Assembly: GCA_014529385.2 (NCBI GenBank)
Contig: CM043952.1
Span: forward strand, 156,835,057-156,899,056
Direction: 5' to 3'
From: Adiantum capillus-veneris
Lineage: Eukaryota > Streptophyta > Polypodiopsida > Polypodiales > Pteridaceae
DNA length: 64,000 nt
The notes beneath the pieces were generated by a model. The model was not told the DNA's origin and ran no database searches. It saw only the letters and a list, made by a program, of their open reading frames with translations. The position numbers were made by a program, and so were the translations under genes. This document shows, one piece after another, positions 35,426-46,898 of the stretch. Every line of letters starts with the position of its first letter. Positions within the stretch are counted from its first letter, which is position 1.

Positions 35426-36468
35426 ATCTCCACATGGATACACCATGATCTCCGACATCCCTCCCGCTTGAGGCCGACACCAAGACAGGACTCCTCCTGC
35501 TCTTTGATGCCAACTCAAGGGGGTGATAACATTCACTTTCTCTCATATGGATCCCTTAGCCCCGAAGAACCTTTGCTTACCGATCAAACTTACCAATCGA
35601 AGTCATTAGGCTAACTTGGAACTCAACCTTCTAGAGTCAACTGGTGGGAGATCTCTAATTCACCCTTGGTTCAAGGTCATTGACGCTTTTTTCCCAGTTA
35701 GGATCGAGCACAACTGTCAATGCGTTCCCCTAAGGTGAGTGTATTATAATCTACACGAATCCCTCGATCTCAAGTTGTTCCCCGCTCCGTAGATCGGAAT
35801 CCCTTTTCCCCCACTCTGGACTTAATTGCTAAGACAACATAAAATTGGGTTCAACTTTCCGGCCAACAATTAACCCTCCGGAATCCGCCCACCCACCGAA
35901 CCATTTGATAAATGCACCTTCACAAGGTAGTACTTTGATACTAGAAAACAATATTCCAATCATGGAGAACTAAGAATACATTTCAAGCATTTGAAAGCAG
36001 CATGCAAATTGTTACATACCCTTGCAAATGTGCATTTATCAGGTCGTTCCCACCTTTTTCCTTTATAGAATATTTTTACTTCCTTTTTTCTTTAATATTA
36101 TTAAGATTATCTAGTTATCTTTCAAGAAGTCACATATACTTCTCCAGGCATATCCCTATCCTCGTCCCAGGACCAGGGTATCCTGTTTCCTCCGCCACAT
36201 GAGAAGGTGGCACCTTTACATAGATTCCAATTCTTATTTTTCTTTATCTTGTGTGGGAAAGGCTTCAAAAATAATCTACTTTAGGTTCCTTTTAAATCAA
36301 TAATCCTGAGAAGAAGAGCAAAGGTCCGACTGATGAGGACAATTGCGGAATAGCCCATTTAGGTTCCTAACCTTTCCAAGGTTCTTTTTTCCCAAACAAT
36401 TTGAAGAGTTCCTTAATTAAATCACATCCTCCTCCCTTATCATGATCCCTCCATGGATACTTTTTGTT
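35426..36468. other. Unassigned noncoding region between elements E and B
   Basis: No open frame with recognisable content. Orientation and position suggest it could be the 5' leader/LTR of element E. A weak primer-site-like word TGGCATCAAAGAGC on the minus strand (35500-35513) points the same way, but no LTR end pair could be found. It stops abruptly where element B's truncated LTR begins. Confidence 0.4.
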
Positions 36469-37279
36469 TCCAGATTGTATCCCAGTTTTGATAGTTAGAT
36501 TGAGTAGATGGTTGATTTTGGAACTTTAGGGTTTGAGAAATTGTAAGGTATATATACCACTTTTTGACCTTAATGAAGAACCTTTTGTCATTTTTAAAAC
36601 ATGTTTTGAAGTCTGTGAGTGAGCGTACTGTGTACGAGAGAGAGTGTGAGCTTCATCTTGACGCTACGTGTGCTCCGGTGGTTGTAATCGTGTGCGGAGA
36701 AGTGTAGCGTGTTGCCCCTGACGAGAGCTACGCGCCGATACCTACATTGCGCGCGTACGGTCAGGTTTTACGAGCTCCTGCTACGAGCTTCATCGGGTGT
36801 TTGGGTGAGCATACATTGTCCGATTTTGCATTGCAGCATATCCACGTGTTCACATCGAGTAGAACTACACATTAGGCACTTTAGATTTTGGAAACGAAGA
36901 CCTGCAGATTTCGGCTAGACAATCTATGTGATTTTGCACAGGGTGTTTTGGATTGGGATTTTGGTTCATAGGCCTTAGGGAGAGCGACCTATTGGTATTA
37001 GTAGGGTCTCCTTCAAGTTCTATGGTGTTTCGAGATTGTTTGATGGGTTTTCGGCTCTAGAAAACGTTGTAGGAAGTTTCCTCGTATGCACTCTTGAAGG
37101 CTATGACTTAGACAATTGGTAGAGACCTCTGTAGGAATTAGTTAGGAGTCGGTCGAGTGTAGGTTGACACCTTATGCTTGCTTCCACACACCTGCGGGTC
37201 GAGCTTAGTCCTTAGCTGACATTACATGTTAGGTGAGTTCTCGCTGTGTTGACGTCCGTCGCAGCGTATCTGTCCAACA
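36469..37279 (+). repeat. 5' LTR of element B, truncated at its left end
   Basis: From TTTCCAGATTGTATCCC onward it matches the 3' LTR from about 54775 to 55572. The first roughly 115 bp of the LTR (TGTTAGAAGC onward) are missing and replaced by unrelated DNA. TATA box TATATATA at 36549-36556. It ends TGTCCAACA at 37279. Confidence 0.9.
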
Positions 37280-37280
37280 T

Positions 37281-37299
37281 TGGCGTCGCAGCCGGGGAC
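37281..37299 (+). promoter_or_regulatory. Primer binding site of element B
   Basis: TGGCGTCGCAGCCGGGGAC starts two bases after the LTR end CCAACA. It resembles the tRNA-Asp site of element C (TGGCGCCGTTGCCGGGGA) but differs at three central positions. The primer tRNA is therefore uncertain. Confidence 0.8.
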
Positions 37300-37838
37300 G
37301 AAAAGCTTAGGTAGGTGCCCGAGACTAATCCTTGAAGATTGGGATTTTTGGCTTGCCAGGAGTCTCGTTTTACATTTAGATAGGATCAGAGGATGGAGGA
37401 CTCTCTAGGTCTTAGAGGGAGTCTAGGAAGTGTGTGTTTGGGCCTAGATCCTTCGACTTAGGTAGAGTAGGGATGTCAAGATAGTTTTAGGTAGTAGTCG
37501 AGTTCTTGAGTAGGAGTTGGAGTGGTAGAAGCGGTGAGAGGAGAGCTTGAGAGTCCAGAGAGTCCAAATAGCAAAAAAAAAAAAAAAAACACCATTATCA
37601 CCATTTCACATGATAAGTAGGAGTAGAGTAAGTAGGACATCATGATTCAAGATCTAGAGCATTTCATGCATGTACACTTGCTTGGTAAAGTCATCACAAG
37701 TTTGTAAAAGACGCAAAAAGATGCAAAAGTGTGTTTGAAAGCCTAATTGAAGTCCAAAAGTTACTGTGAGTGTTTTTTATAAATCTACAGAGCATCAGGA
37801 GCATTTCTGTCAGAAAAAAAATTTAATTTTAAGCCAGG

Positions 37839-38295
37839 AGACATCCTATGCGTAGGATGTCTATAGGCTAATCTGGGAGGAATTTTGGGATTTTGAGTTG
37901 ACTAGTGTGTTCAGAAGGTAGGGTTTACCCTAATTTCAACTGGAAAGTGGAAATTTGGCCATATCTTGATAGGATAAGGCCAGATAGACTGAAATTTCTA
38001 GACATCCTACCCAATTTGTGCCAAAAAATTATTTTGAGACCAAAACCATAAGATGGCTGCATGAGCATGTCTTGCATGATATATCGAGTGACTGAAAGGG
38101 GTTTTACCTCATTTGGGTCAGAAAATTGGCTTCAAAGGGGACTTTAGCACTTTTGACTGAAAAAGGCAAGAACTGGGACTTTTGAAATCCAAACCAAAAT
38201 CTAAGCATACCACTGGGTTACTGACATCAAGGGAAAATTGTGGGACAAGTCTGGGGTCAAATAGGCCAAAAAGACATCCTACGCGTAGGATGTCT
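37839..38295. repeat. Two B-type palindromes in the leader
   Basis: Copies at 37839-37862 (centre TATGCGTA) and 38272-38295 (perfect, centre TACGCGTA) are 24-base palindromes, AGACATCCTACG plus its reverse complement. A half-site lies at 38000-38010. The same palindrome recurs four times in the 3' spacer. Confidence 0.92.
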
Positions 38296-38664
38296 ATTGG
38301 GGCATACTGCAAAGAAAATTTGATTGGGCATAGACAGTGAGATTCCATTTGGCTTAAGGGTTCCAAAACTTCTTTCAGAAGTGAATTTGGACCTTGTTTG
38401 CCCATTTGACGAAGCAAAGGCTGAATTCAGACTTTTTCGCGTAAATTGATCAACATCCGAGGGAAGTACAGTTTCAGATTAGCAGACCTAATCTAGAACA
38501 TCAGCAGTCTATAAAATAAAGTAGTGGTTGAGATTAACTCTCTAGTTATACCAATCATTACTAAAATAGACTCTAGCAGATAAATGCTTTGACTCATTTG
38601 AAACGCTTGTGTATAGGTATATTCAGCAACAAAGCAAGAAGTTATGCAAAAACTGACCCTTTGC

Positions 38665-38673
38665 CAGGTGAGT
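38665..38673 (+). promoter_or_regulatory. Consensus 5' splice site in the element B leader
   Basis: CAGGTGAGT matches the plant/metazoan donor consensus at every position and lies 24 bp before the first ORF. It could be joined to the acceptor before ORF3 (51152) to make a subgenomic mRNA, or to an acceptor closer by. No transcript data are available here. Confidence 0.35.
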
Positions 38674-38696
38674 GGTTGGATTTGTGATAAATTGCA

Positions 38697-39785
38697 TTGA
38701 TAAGTTTGATGAATTTAAGATCAAGAAGATACATTGTTAGAGACCAGAAAGTAGCAGGTGACCAAGGTAGCTTAGTGTCCACCGAAGAGAGTGTAACTCA
38801 GGCAAGGCTAGATCCGCTAGCACCGATTATTGAGGAAGGTAGTGATACTGACACTTTGTCAGACAAATATTTCTTCATGATGGGGAGCCAACAGCCATGA
38901 GGTTTCACCTATGATGGACCTATGCGAGGAGGAAGCACCTCCCAAAATCCTTTGAATGATTCCAAGCTCACTGTGATCTTCTTAGGGGGAACAAACTCGA
39001 GGGGAGCCCTAGTCTATTCTGACTATCGAGGATGCAAGTTCATTTGTATCGAAGAGAGACCAACTCAGAGATTGGAGATAATCCGAGTATATGATGATGG
39101 AGATAGATTCCGAGACGAAAAGGGGAACCACTATCTAATAGTTAGTAACCCTGAAGATTACAACAGATTTGGAGATAACGTGGCGAAAGGGAAAATGGTT
39201 TCAGAAGCTCAAGAACCGCCACCAAACATTGATCGACCCGGAGCTTTTTTTATGTATGATAAGAAAACAACCAGGGTTCCAACTTATAACGAGAACTTGG
39301 GAATCTACAAGCATGAGAGTGAGGGTATAGTCTCTTACTTTCTTAGCAAAGAATCATACGTAAACGAATTAAGCAAAGACAAGGTTCTTTACTTATTCTC
39401 TTATGAAACTGCTACGGGGAAGGGTATAGTTTTTGTTGATAGATACAGGCAAGAATACCAACGTATTCTCCCAGAGGAGGTAGAAAGGGCAACATGTCCA
39501 GGAGCATCAGCATATGCCCTTGAGGAAGTGCCAAGAGCCACCTACACCCCAAGCAAGTCAACTAATCCTTTTTCAGATGAGTATGACGTTACCTCACAGT
39601 CCACCCGACCGCCCGCAAGCATTCAACAACCAAGACAAACCAGCAAACTAGCCATCATTGCAGGCATGGCTTTGATAGAGTGTAACAATGGAACAAGACC
39701 GAAACCGAGATGGTTATCAAGCCGCACGAGGGCTAAGGAATTTGCAAGAACCACCACTCCATTCAAGGTATCATGGAGAGAGTAA
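38697..39785 (+). pseudogene. Element B ORF1 (Gag N-terminal extension), unknown domain
   Basis: The frame of 362 codons has one TGA (38898-38900). It contains an N-terminal MNLRSRRYI, which resembles the MHLRSGR Gag start of element C. A globular-looking domain follows (about 38960-39500) with VIFLGGTNSRGALVYSDYRG, VYDDGDRFRDEKGNHYLIV and LYLFSYETATGKGIVFVDRY, then a proline/serine-rich tail. I do not recognise the domain. The following Gag frame is offset by one base, so a frameshift in decay or a programmed shift separates the two. The equivalent of A lies outside the window except for its last bases. Confidence 0.6.
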
Positions 39786-40932
39786 TTCAAAGACTCAAGG
39801 GTCAACAGAGCCTGGAGGACCACCCATAGAATGAGTTCGAAGAGATGAACCACCTCCAGCGAGAACCGTTAGAAATTATGGCTTAGGAGTACCTCTGGGA
39901 GAGGAACTAGCCTATTATAGAAGACCTGAGGAGGTATATCGATTAGGACGTGGAGATCCAATGATGAGGTTTGTAGACCATCGGAGAATTAGACCTTCTC
40001 AAGTGCAAAAATGGGTAAACAAGAAATACACAGGAAGCAGAGACCCAAGAGATCATGTAGCAGCCTTTGTGCGTGTAATTAGAGCTGAAGAGGTGTTGGA
40101 CTTTCCTACCCAATTTGCAGGGTTTGGACTAACCCTAGAGGATGATGCTGCCACTTGGTTTGACTCTGTAGAGCATAGAGACTTTGAGTCCATGGAGGAA
40201 GTGTTTGACAAGTTTATCGAGGAATTCTCACAAAGGGGAATAGCTCATAATACCGTCTCACAGATCCATAAATTCAAACAGAAAGATGGAGAATCTGTAC
40301 GAAAGGTAGCCCTAATACTAAAAAGATATGTTAAGTTCTGCCCTGTGGAAGAACTGCCAACTCAGTCCAGACTTATGCTGATATTTATCCAAGGACTAAG
40401 GAATGCAGATCTCCAGAAATACTTACATATGAAGAGGAGCACGACGTTGAATGAGTTGACCAAGGAGGCTCTTTACTTTGTGGATAATTGTGCGGTCTAC
40501 AAAGAGGGGGAGTTCAAGGACCTTGATGACGATTCGTCTTCACAACAAAGTGGAAGCAAGTCTTCTAAGACAGCACCAAAAGGAGAAGTAGCTGTAAACT
40601 AGGAGCAGCTTGTAGATGAAGTGCTAAAAAAGATCAACTTGTACGCCAAACCCCAGGCTAAACAGCCCAACTGGTGTGCTATTGAAAAAAAATGGACAAA
40701 CCATGGGACCGAGGAATGTTATTATAACAAGGGATATGTGAGAGAGAGACCTTACGCTACCCAAGCTCCGGTAGCTTCCCCTCAAGTTCCATCGATGCCT
40801 AGATATCAAGCAGGAAACCTACCAGGACCTGTAGGTGTAGAAAGACCACAACCGGTGTTGGGGCAACAACCATCCCTACTAGGATTACGACCAGTTGGTA
40901 TAAGATACACACCAACAATAACTGAATCATAG
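39786..40932 (+). pseudogene. gag: Element B Gag, capsid part
   Basis: It is homologous to 2-1153 of element A, with the same ATWFDSV, FIEEFSQ and QGLRN segments. By eye about nine of ten residues match in the core. The frame is open from just after TGA 39832-39834 through 40599. TAG at 40600-40602 replaces a glutamine codon of A, and a TAG at 40930-40932 sits at the place where A also has TAG. It would form the particle shell. Confidence 0.9.
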
Positions 40933-43239
40933 GATAAGGCTTTGGTGCCTATGCATGCATATTATGAAGACCCCAATGGATATGCGGCAAACCCTGTCTA
41001 TTATCCACCGGAAGAACCCTCAACACCAGAACCATGGAGCATGATAGGAAATACAGGACCACCAACTGCTGCACAGGCAGTAGGAGAAGGAAGATATAGC
41101 TTAGATGAACAAAAACTGATGTTCATAGCCAATGGGGGCATGGGCGGACAGAGACATGCTTACCAACAAAGAGGAGCTCAAGGAGCACCTCAACAACCCA
41201 AGGGACCCTGCTACAAGTGTGGTGGAGACAATTGGCTGAGAGACTATCCCCATGATGAAATCATTAGAGTCAATGCGTATTGCCCAGAATGTGGAATTAC
41301 TCATTTGATTCTCGATTGCCCTAAAAACCCGATCAAAGGAGCAAAAACCACCTTGAACATGCTAGAAACAGTACCTTCTAGTGGAGGGTTGGAAAATGAA
41401 ACAACCATACCCATTCAGGCGGTAACACGAGCCCAAGCTCAAAGAAGGACGAACGAACCCATAGTTGAAGAACCAAAAACCGACGCCCAAAGTTCAGAAA
41501 CAAAAAATCAGAGAAGCACTTGGAAAGCTAGAAAGGATCGTAGGAAAGTAAGGAAAGAACGAGAACAAACAGCTCTGTTCGAGGAGTTGAAACATACAAA
41601 GGATAGATTAGAGAGGTTAGAGGATCTAGCTAGACTAAGCTCGCACACCACGGCAACCATAGCATCCAAGGAAATAGCAGAACCCAAAAGTGCGGGATCA
41701 GGAGGATCTGTACTGGCAGACAAGTTAAATGAGCAGTTGGATGCGCTTCTAAAAGCTTATGAAGCTAGACTTAAAAAGAACCAAACCCAGGACAAAGATG
41801 GATGACTTATCCATATGCAGAGATAGAAAAACAAAGGCTGGAAATGTGTAAAAAGATGATCGAAACAGCTCAATCATTGATGGAAGACCCGCTGGGAAAA
41901 CCGGCAAATTGGCATGAGGCACCAGCTCCAACCCCTATCCAACCAACTTTGGAAAGACATGTGGAAACAAAGGAAAGACTCACTAATGCCTATGAGTCCA
42001 GAGGAGAGCCTATCATAGTGCCAAATACCACAGATGGGACAAGTGATGGGTTCCAGCCTAAAATATTGGCAGAAATGGGTAAGGACTGTAACGGTCTAGA
42101 CGATCTGTGGAAGCAAATCCGTGAGGCCAACGAGGCTAACAGGATGCGTAACCACACGAATAGCATGAGAAAAGAAAAGAATGTGATCTTATCTCCTATT
42201 GAAGAATTTGAGACGAGATCACAAATGAACTTTGAGATACATTCACAAGGGGGAGACCAAGGATCAATTAGTTCGGGGCACAGCCAACCAGACTTGCTGA
42301 GAACTTTACCCTCTTGCCTAGGAGAGTATGAAGCTAAGTCGGAAGTGAGAGCAATCCCATCTCAAAGACTTTCTTCTAACAAAGTGATGGATTCGCAAGG
42401 ATTGATTGAGTTGTTGTCCACCCCGATGGCATGCACAATCACATTAGCAGAACTCCTAAGGTTACGACCAAACATGTGGACCACAATAGGTAAATGCCTA
42501 GAACAATTTGGAGTTAAAGACCCCACCTTGAAGCTTCAGGAAGGGATCAGAGAGTTGGACAGGCCTCAAATAAACACTAGGCCAGTACCATTGAACAAGG
42601 TTGGAGAGTACTGCGAGGGAGAAGATGGAAACATCACGCTACCAGTAGAATTCCAAGGAGTATTTTCCAAAGCTATTCTTGATAGTGGAGCGGGAGTTGC
42701 TATCGCCACCAAGGAAATCTGGAAAAAATGGGGAAAACCAGCTTTAAGGGCTACCAGGATGAAATTGCAATTGGTAGATGGGTTCATGGAGAAGCCTATA
42801 GGACTCTTAGAGAAAGTGATTGTCACTTCATGCGGAATCGAGTATGAGCATACATTTGCAATAGAGTCGATTTCGACAAAAAGAACAATTATGAGATCAT
42901 CTTGGGACGACCGTTCATGCGACAATTGAAGATGGTCCAAGATTGGGGTTATGACCACATATACCTCAGACATGGCGAGACAACAACTAAAATACACCTG
43001 AAAGACCATAGTTACAAAGATGTGAACCAAACACCTGTGGAAGAGTTTGATTCAGCTACAGTAGCAGGATCAGAACTCCCAGCATGGTTAGGGCAACCAA
43101 AAGAGATATGGATGTGCGGAGCTTCACATTGTGGAAGCTTAAGAAGAGAGGATTGCGTCTTAAAAAGAGCGATAGAGGACAAAGAGTATATTCCGGAACC
43201 TTTCCTTGAAGATGCCTTGGAACCTCTAGAATGGGAACA
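40933..43239 (+). pseudogene. Element B nucleocapsid knuckles and first retropepsin
   Basis: The knuckle CYKCGGDNWLRDYP has lost its His and last Cys compared with A; the second knuckle CPECGITHLILDC is intact. The frame shifts near 41800. The protease then shows LDSGAG near 42678 and, after another shift near 42866, IILG RPFMRQL near 42897-42920. The region after it, around 43010-43240, matches A after its PR1 (SYKDVNQTPVEEFDSA). The broken knuckle and shifts indicate loss of function. Confidence 0.88.
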
Positions 43240-44150
43240 CATACTAGCAACATTGGATGTCTGTACCATTACAGATAGTCCAACAACAAAATTTTGCGAT
43301 AAGGATGGCTATGATGTGTTACCCTATTACATGGTAAGTGTTGTACCAGGAGAAAAAGAGAAGGTAGAGCCACCGGAACAAGAAGAGTTTTATAACTCCT
43401 CTGAACATCTGGAAGTAAATGATGAAGTAGATAATGAGTGTTCAGACACCTCAAGTAAGCGTGGAAATGAAACCAAGAATATCAAGTTTTATGATTTTGC
43501 TAATCAACATCCTAGACGCCAGGAACGCTATAGGAGGAAACGAGCAGGAAACAAAGTGAGAGAGAACCTGATGCCCAGGATAAAAGGTAAAACTCGCTAT
43601 TTGATGCTTGTAAAAGCAGAAGATTGTGTTAAAAATCCAATATCAGGAGGATTCTCAAAAGATCGAAAATAAAAGACGCGAGAGGAAATAAAACAGGTAC
43701 GAAAAGCTAAAACCGAAACAAAATCACAAAAATCTCAAAAATAAAAAAAAGAAACAACAAAAGACCAAGAGTGGACCAAATTGGAGCGTAAACAGAAATA
43801 CCAAGAACTGAAACGGTCTTTACGTGAGATATGGACTACTGAAGAAGATAGTGATGGTAAAGGGGAGTCAAAAAATGTACCATCACACTATCAAAAATTT
43901 ACTATCCAGGACAGAAAATCATCATGACACCACCAGTCAGGGAAAGAACCAACCAAGAATCTTACGATGGGTTAGAAAATGCAAAAAAGATAGACCTTGC
44001 AGAACCAGGTGAAAAGCCTCAGCCGGTCTATATAGCCAATGATTCATAGCCTGAAGAGGAAGAACGGCTAAAACAACTTCTCAAGAAGTATAAAGATGTA
44101 TTTGCTTGGTCCTATAAAGATCTCAAAGGAGTTGATCCATCGATACGCCA
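43240..44150 (+). pseudogene. Element B protease-RT linker region
   Basis: Acidic then basic linker, homologous to 3395-4420 of A. TAA at 43670-43672 and shifts to about 44050 break it. It ends with the conserved DVFAWSYKDLKGVDP segment just before RT (about 44095-44140). Confidence 0.7.
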
Positions 44151-45310
44151 ACATACAATTCTTTTGCAATCGGATGCAAAACCTAGCAAACAACGTCCTT
44201 ATACATATAATGACACATTTGCTAAACGAATCAAAGAGGAGATTGATAAATTGATGGAATGTGAATTCATCTATGAGATTGAACATACAGATTGGGTGTC
44301 ACCCATTGTGGTAGTTCCCAAAAACAATGGAAAACAACGAGTGTATGTAAACCTCAAAAAGGTAAATGCGGCCACCATAAGGGATAATTATCCCTTGCCA
44401 ATCACAGAACATGTACTTGAGCGAGTGGCCGGAAAACAGGCTTATTCCTTTCTGGATGGGTTTTCAGGATACAACCAACTGGCAATAGCAAGGGAGGATC
44501 AACACAAAACAGCGTTTGCCATAGAATGGGGGATTTATGCGTATCGAGTTATGCCATTTGGATTAACTAACACCTAAGAATGTTCTTAGAAATTTACATG
44601 GATGACCTTTGTGTACACTCTCTTCTACGAGAGGAACATATCGACCATTTGCAAAAGGTCTTTGAAAAATGCAGGACATATCGAATCTGTCTTAACCCGA
44701 AAAAGTGTGTATTCATGGTTAAGCAAGGCCGCATCTTAGGACACATTGTCTCAAGAAATGGCATAACCACTGACCTAGACAAAGTCAAAGTCATTGTAGA
44801 CCTACCCAGGCCTACTAATGCGAAACAAGTGCAATCCTTCATGGGACACTGCGGATATCATCGAAGATTCATATACATGTATGCGGTTATCGCACAACCT
44901 CTGTATCGTTTGCTAGTCAATTTCGAGTGGACCAAGGAGTGTGAAACTTCATTCCAAAAGCTGAAGGAAAACCTTATATCAGCACCTGTACTAAAGGCAC
45001 GAGATTGGGAAAAGATATTTCATGTTTACATTGATGCTTCTGCATATGCCATTGGATGTATTCTGGCTCAACCTAGAGACATAACAATGGATTTTTCGGT
45101 TTTCTATGCGAGCCGACAGCTAAACAATGCGGAAAAGAACTACACAACCATCGAGCGGGAAAGGTTAGGAATGATTTATGCTGTAAAGAAATTTCGGCAT
45201 TATTTGCTTGCAAACAAATTTGTGTTCTTCACAGATCATCAAGCTCTTTTGTATTTGGTAAATAAACCATGCAATACAGGGAGAATCGTACGCTGGTTTA
45301 TATATTACTA
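44151..45310 (+). pseudogene. pol: Element B reverse transcriptase and RNase H, with palm deletion
   Basis: The RT motifs are SFLDGFSGYNQ near 44449 and MPFGLTN near 44551. The segment that in A reads from APATFQ to the catalytic box (about 60 bp) is missing, with a TAA at 44575-44577. The YMDD box itself survives at about 44592-44606. RNase H shows VYIDASA, TIERERLGM and FFTDHQA, all three acids present. A frameshift near 45300 separates RNase H from the next part. The RT is inactive because of the deletion and shifts. Confidence 0.92.
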
Positions 45311-46896
45311 GAATTTGACTTCACAGTGGTGGTCAAAAAGGGGAAAACCCATTTACGAGCGGATCATCTTTCAAGGATACACAACGGGGAAGCTCCTGAA
45401 GGAGTAGATGATGACATACCAGATGCTTATCTTTTCAATATTGAAATGGTACCCAAATGGTCTCAGGAAATTGTTAGCATTCTCTCCTTTGCAAGTGGGT
45501 TTGATAATACGGAATGCAGATCCAAACAACAAACAATTCGACAAACAAAAAACTTTCAGTTGATAACAGGACGGCTGTATCATTTTGGATCGGACCAAAT
45601 CCTACGATTATGTATAAATCCGAAAGAATTCGAGTGCTATCTTAAAGAGGCACATGTCCAGGATTGTGCATTTCATTGTTCAATAGTAAAAACACACCTG
45701 AGACCGAAACAATTAGGGGTTTATTGGCCAACTATGTATGCGGACACACATTCTTATGTTACCAATTGTACTATATGTAGTGTCAAACGACCAGTGGATC
45801 ACGCGACTTTGTTTCAGGTAAACATAGCACCTGCATGGAGTCAATATATCATTGACTTCATAACCACCAGGACGTTCCCTGAGAACATCACAATAGCACG
45901 GAAAAAGGCTATAGAGCTGGAAGCTCGTGACTTCCAGTTAATTGGGAACCAACTCTATAAGCGAGGAAAGGACAATCAACTTAGAATCTGTGCAAGTGAA
46001 AGCGAATACCTGCTGATTCTAGAACATGCACATAGCAGAATAAGTGGAGGCCATTTTTCGGGCGATAAGACGATAAAAATTGTCTTAACCGCAGGAATTT
46101 GGTGGCCGACATTGCACATGGATGCTGAAGAGTTTGGAAAGCGTTGTGACGCATGTCAAAGCACCAAGGTGCCAATAAAAAGAGATGAGATGCCTTTACA
46201 GCCAATGATGGGAGCAAGAGCATTTGCAAAATGGGGAATTGATTTTGTGGGACCTATATCACCCCCTGCATATCGCACCCATACCCAATATATCATTGTG
46301 GCTACGGACTATCTCACAAAATGGGTCGAAGCCAAGGCAACAAAAAAAGCTGATGCACGTACCACTGCACAATTTTTGTATGAGAATGTTTTTGTACAAT
46401 ACGGGTTACCGATAGAAATTGTCAGTGACCGTGGAACACATTTTCTCAATGAAGTCATTGAATATCTGCTAGAGGAATTCATGGTCATACATAAGAAATC
46501 TTCATAATACCATCCACAGGCCAATGGACAAGCTGAGGCAACAAATAAAACACTATGCACAGTTCTCACTAAAATAGTGTCAGAATCAAGAATAGATTGG
46601 GATCAATAGCTACATATAGGGTTGCTTATAAAAAATCAATAGGAACAACACCGTACAACATGGTGTTTGGCCTAAATGCTATACTACCCATAGAGTTTTT
46701 AATTCCAACTCTACGAGTAACAAAAAGCTTAGAATGGACAAGGCATGAGCTCTCTTCAAGAATTGATGATCTTGAAAAGCTGGATGAACTCCGCTTACGA
46801 GCTGTAGCTTCAATCTATGCTAAAAAGAGAAGACAAAAAGAATTTTTTGTCAAACATGTGCGCACTAAAGAGTTCAAAACAGGTGATTACGTACTT
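45311..46896 (+). pseudogene. Element B integrase with tandem duplicated HHCC zinc module
   Basis: Zinc module 1 has His at 45653 and 45674 and Cys at 45767 and 45776. Module 2 has His at 46031 and 46052 and Cys at 46145 and 46154. Both keep H-x6-H-x30-C-x2-C spacing, as in A. The core carries Asp in WGID (near 46239), Asp in VSDR (near 46427) and Glu in NGQAEATN (near 46535). A TAA at 46505-46507 and a small deletion near 46605 break the core. The retained ligands in both modules of both families argue that the duplicated module was under selection while the families were active. Confidence 0.92.
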
Positions 46897-46898
46897 GT

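Larger units (their letters stand above)
37300..38696 (+). other. 5' leader of element B
   Basis: This is a 1.4 kb untranslated leader. It contains an A-rich run at about 37574-37590 and two copies of the B-type palindrome (37839-37862 and 38272-38295). It also has a half-site AGACATCCTAC (38000-38010) and a consensus splice donor CAG/GTGAGT at 38667/38668. No coding frame with recognisable content lies in it. Confidence 0.7.

Noticed and set aside
35500-35513. TGGCATCAAAGAGC on the minus strand as the primer site of element E
   Set aside because: No LTR end in CA lies at the right distance and no matching 3' LTR was found, so it is kept only as a weak hint.
44592-44606. Element B RT considered intact because YMDD is present
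   Set aside because: About 60 bp of palm sequence just before it is missing and the frame is broken by a stop.
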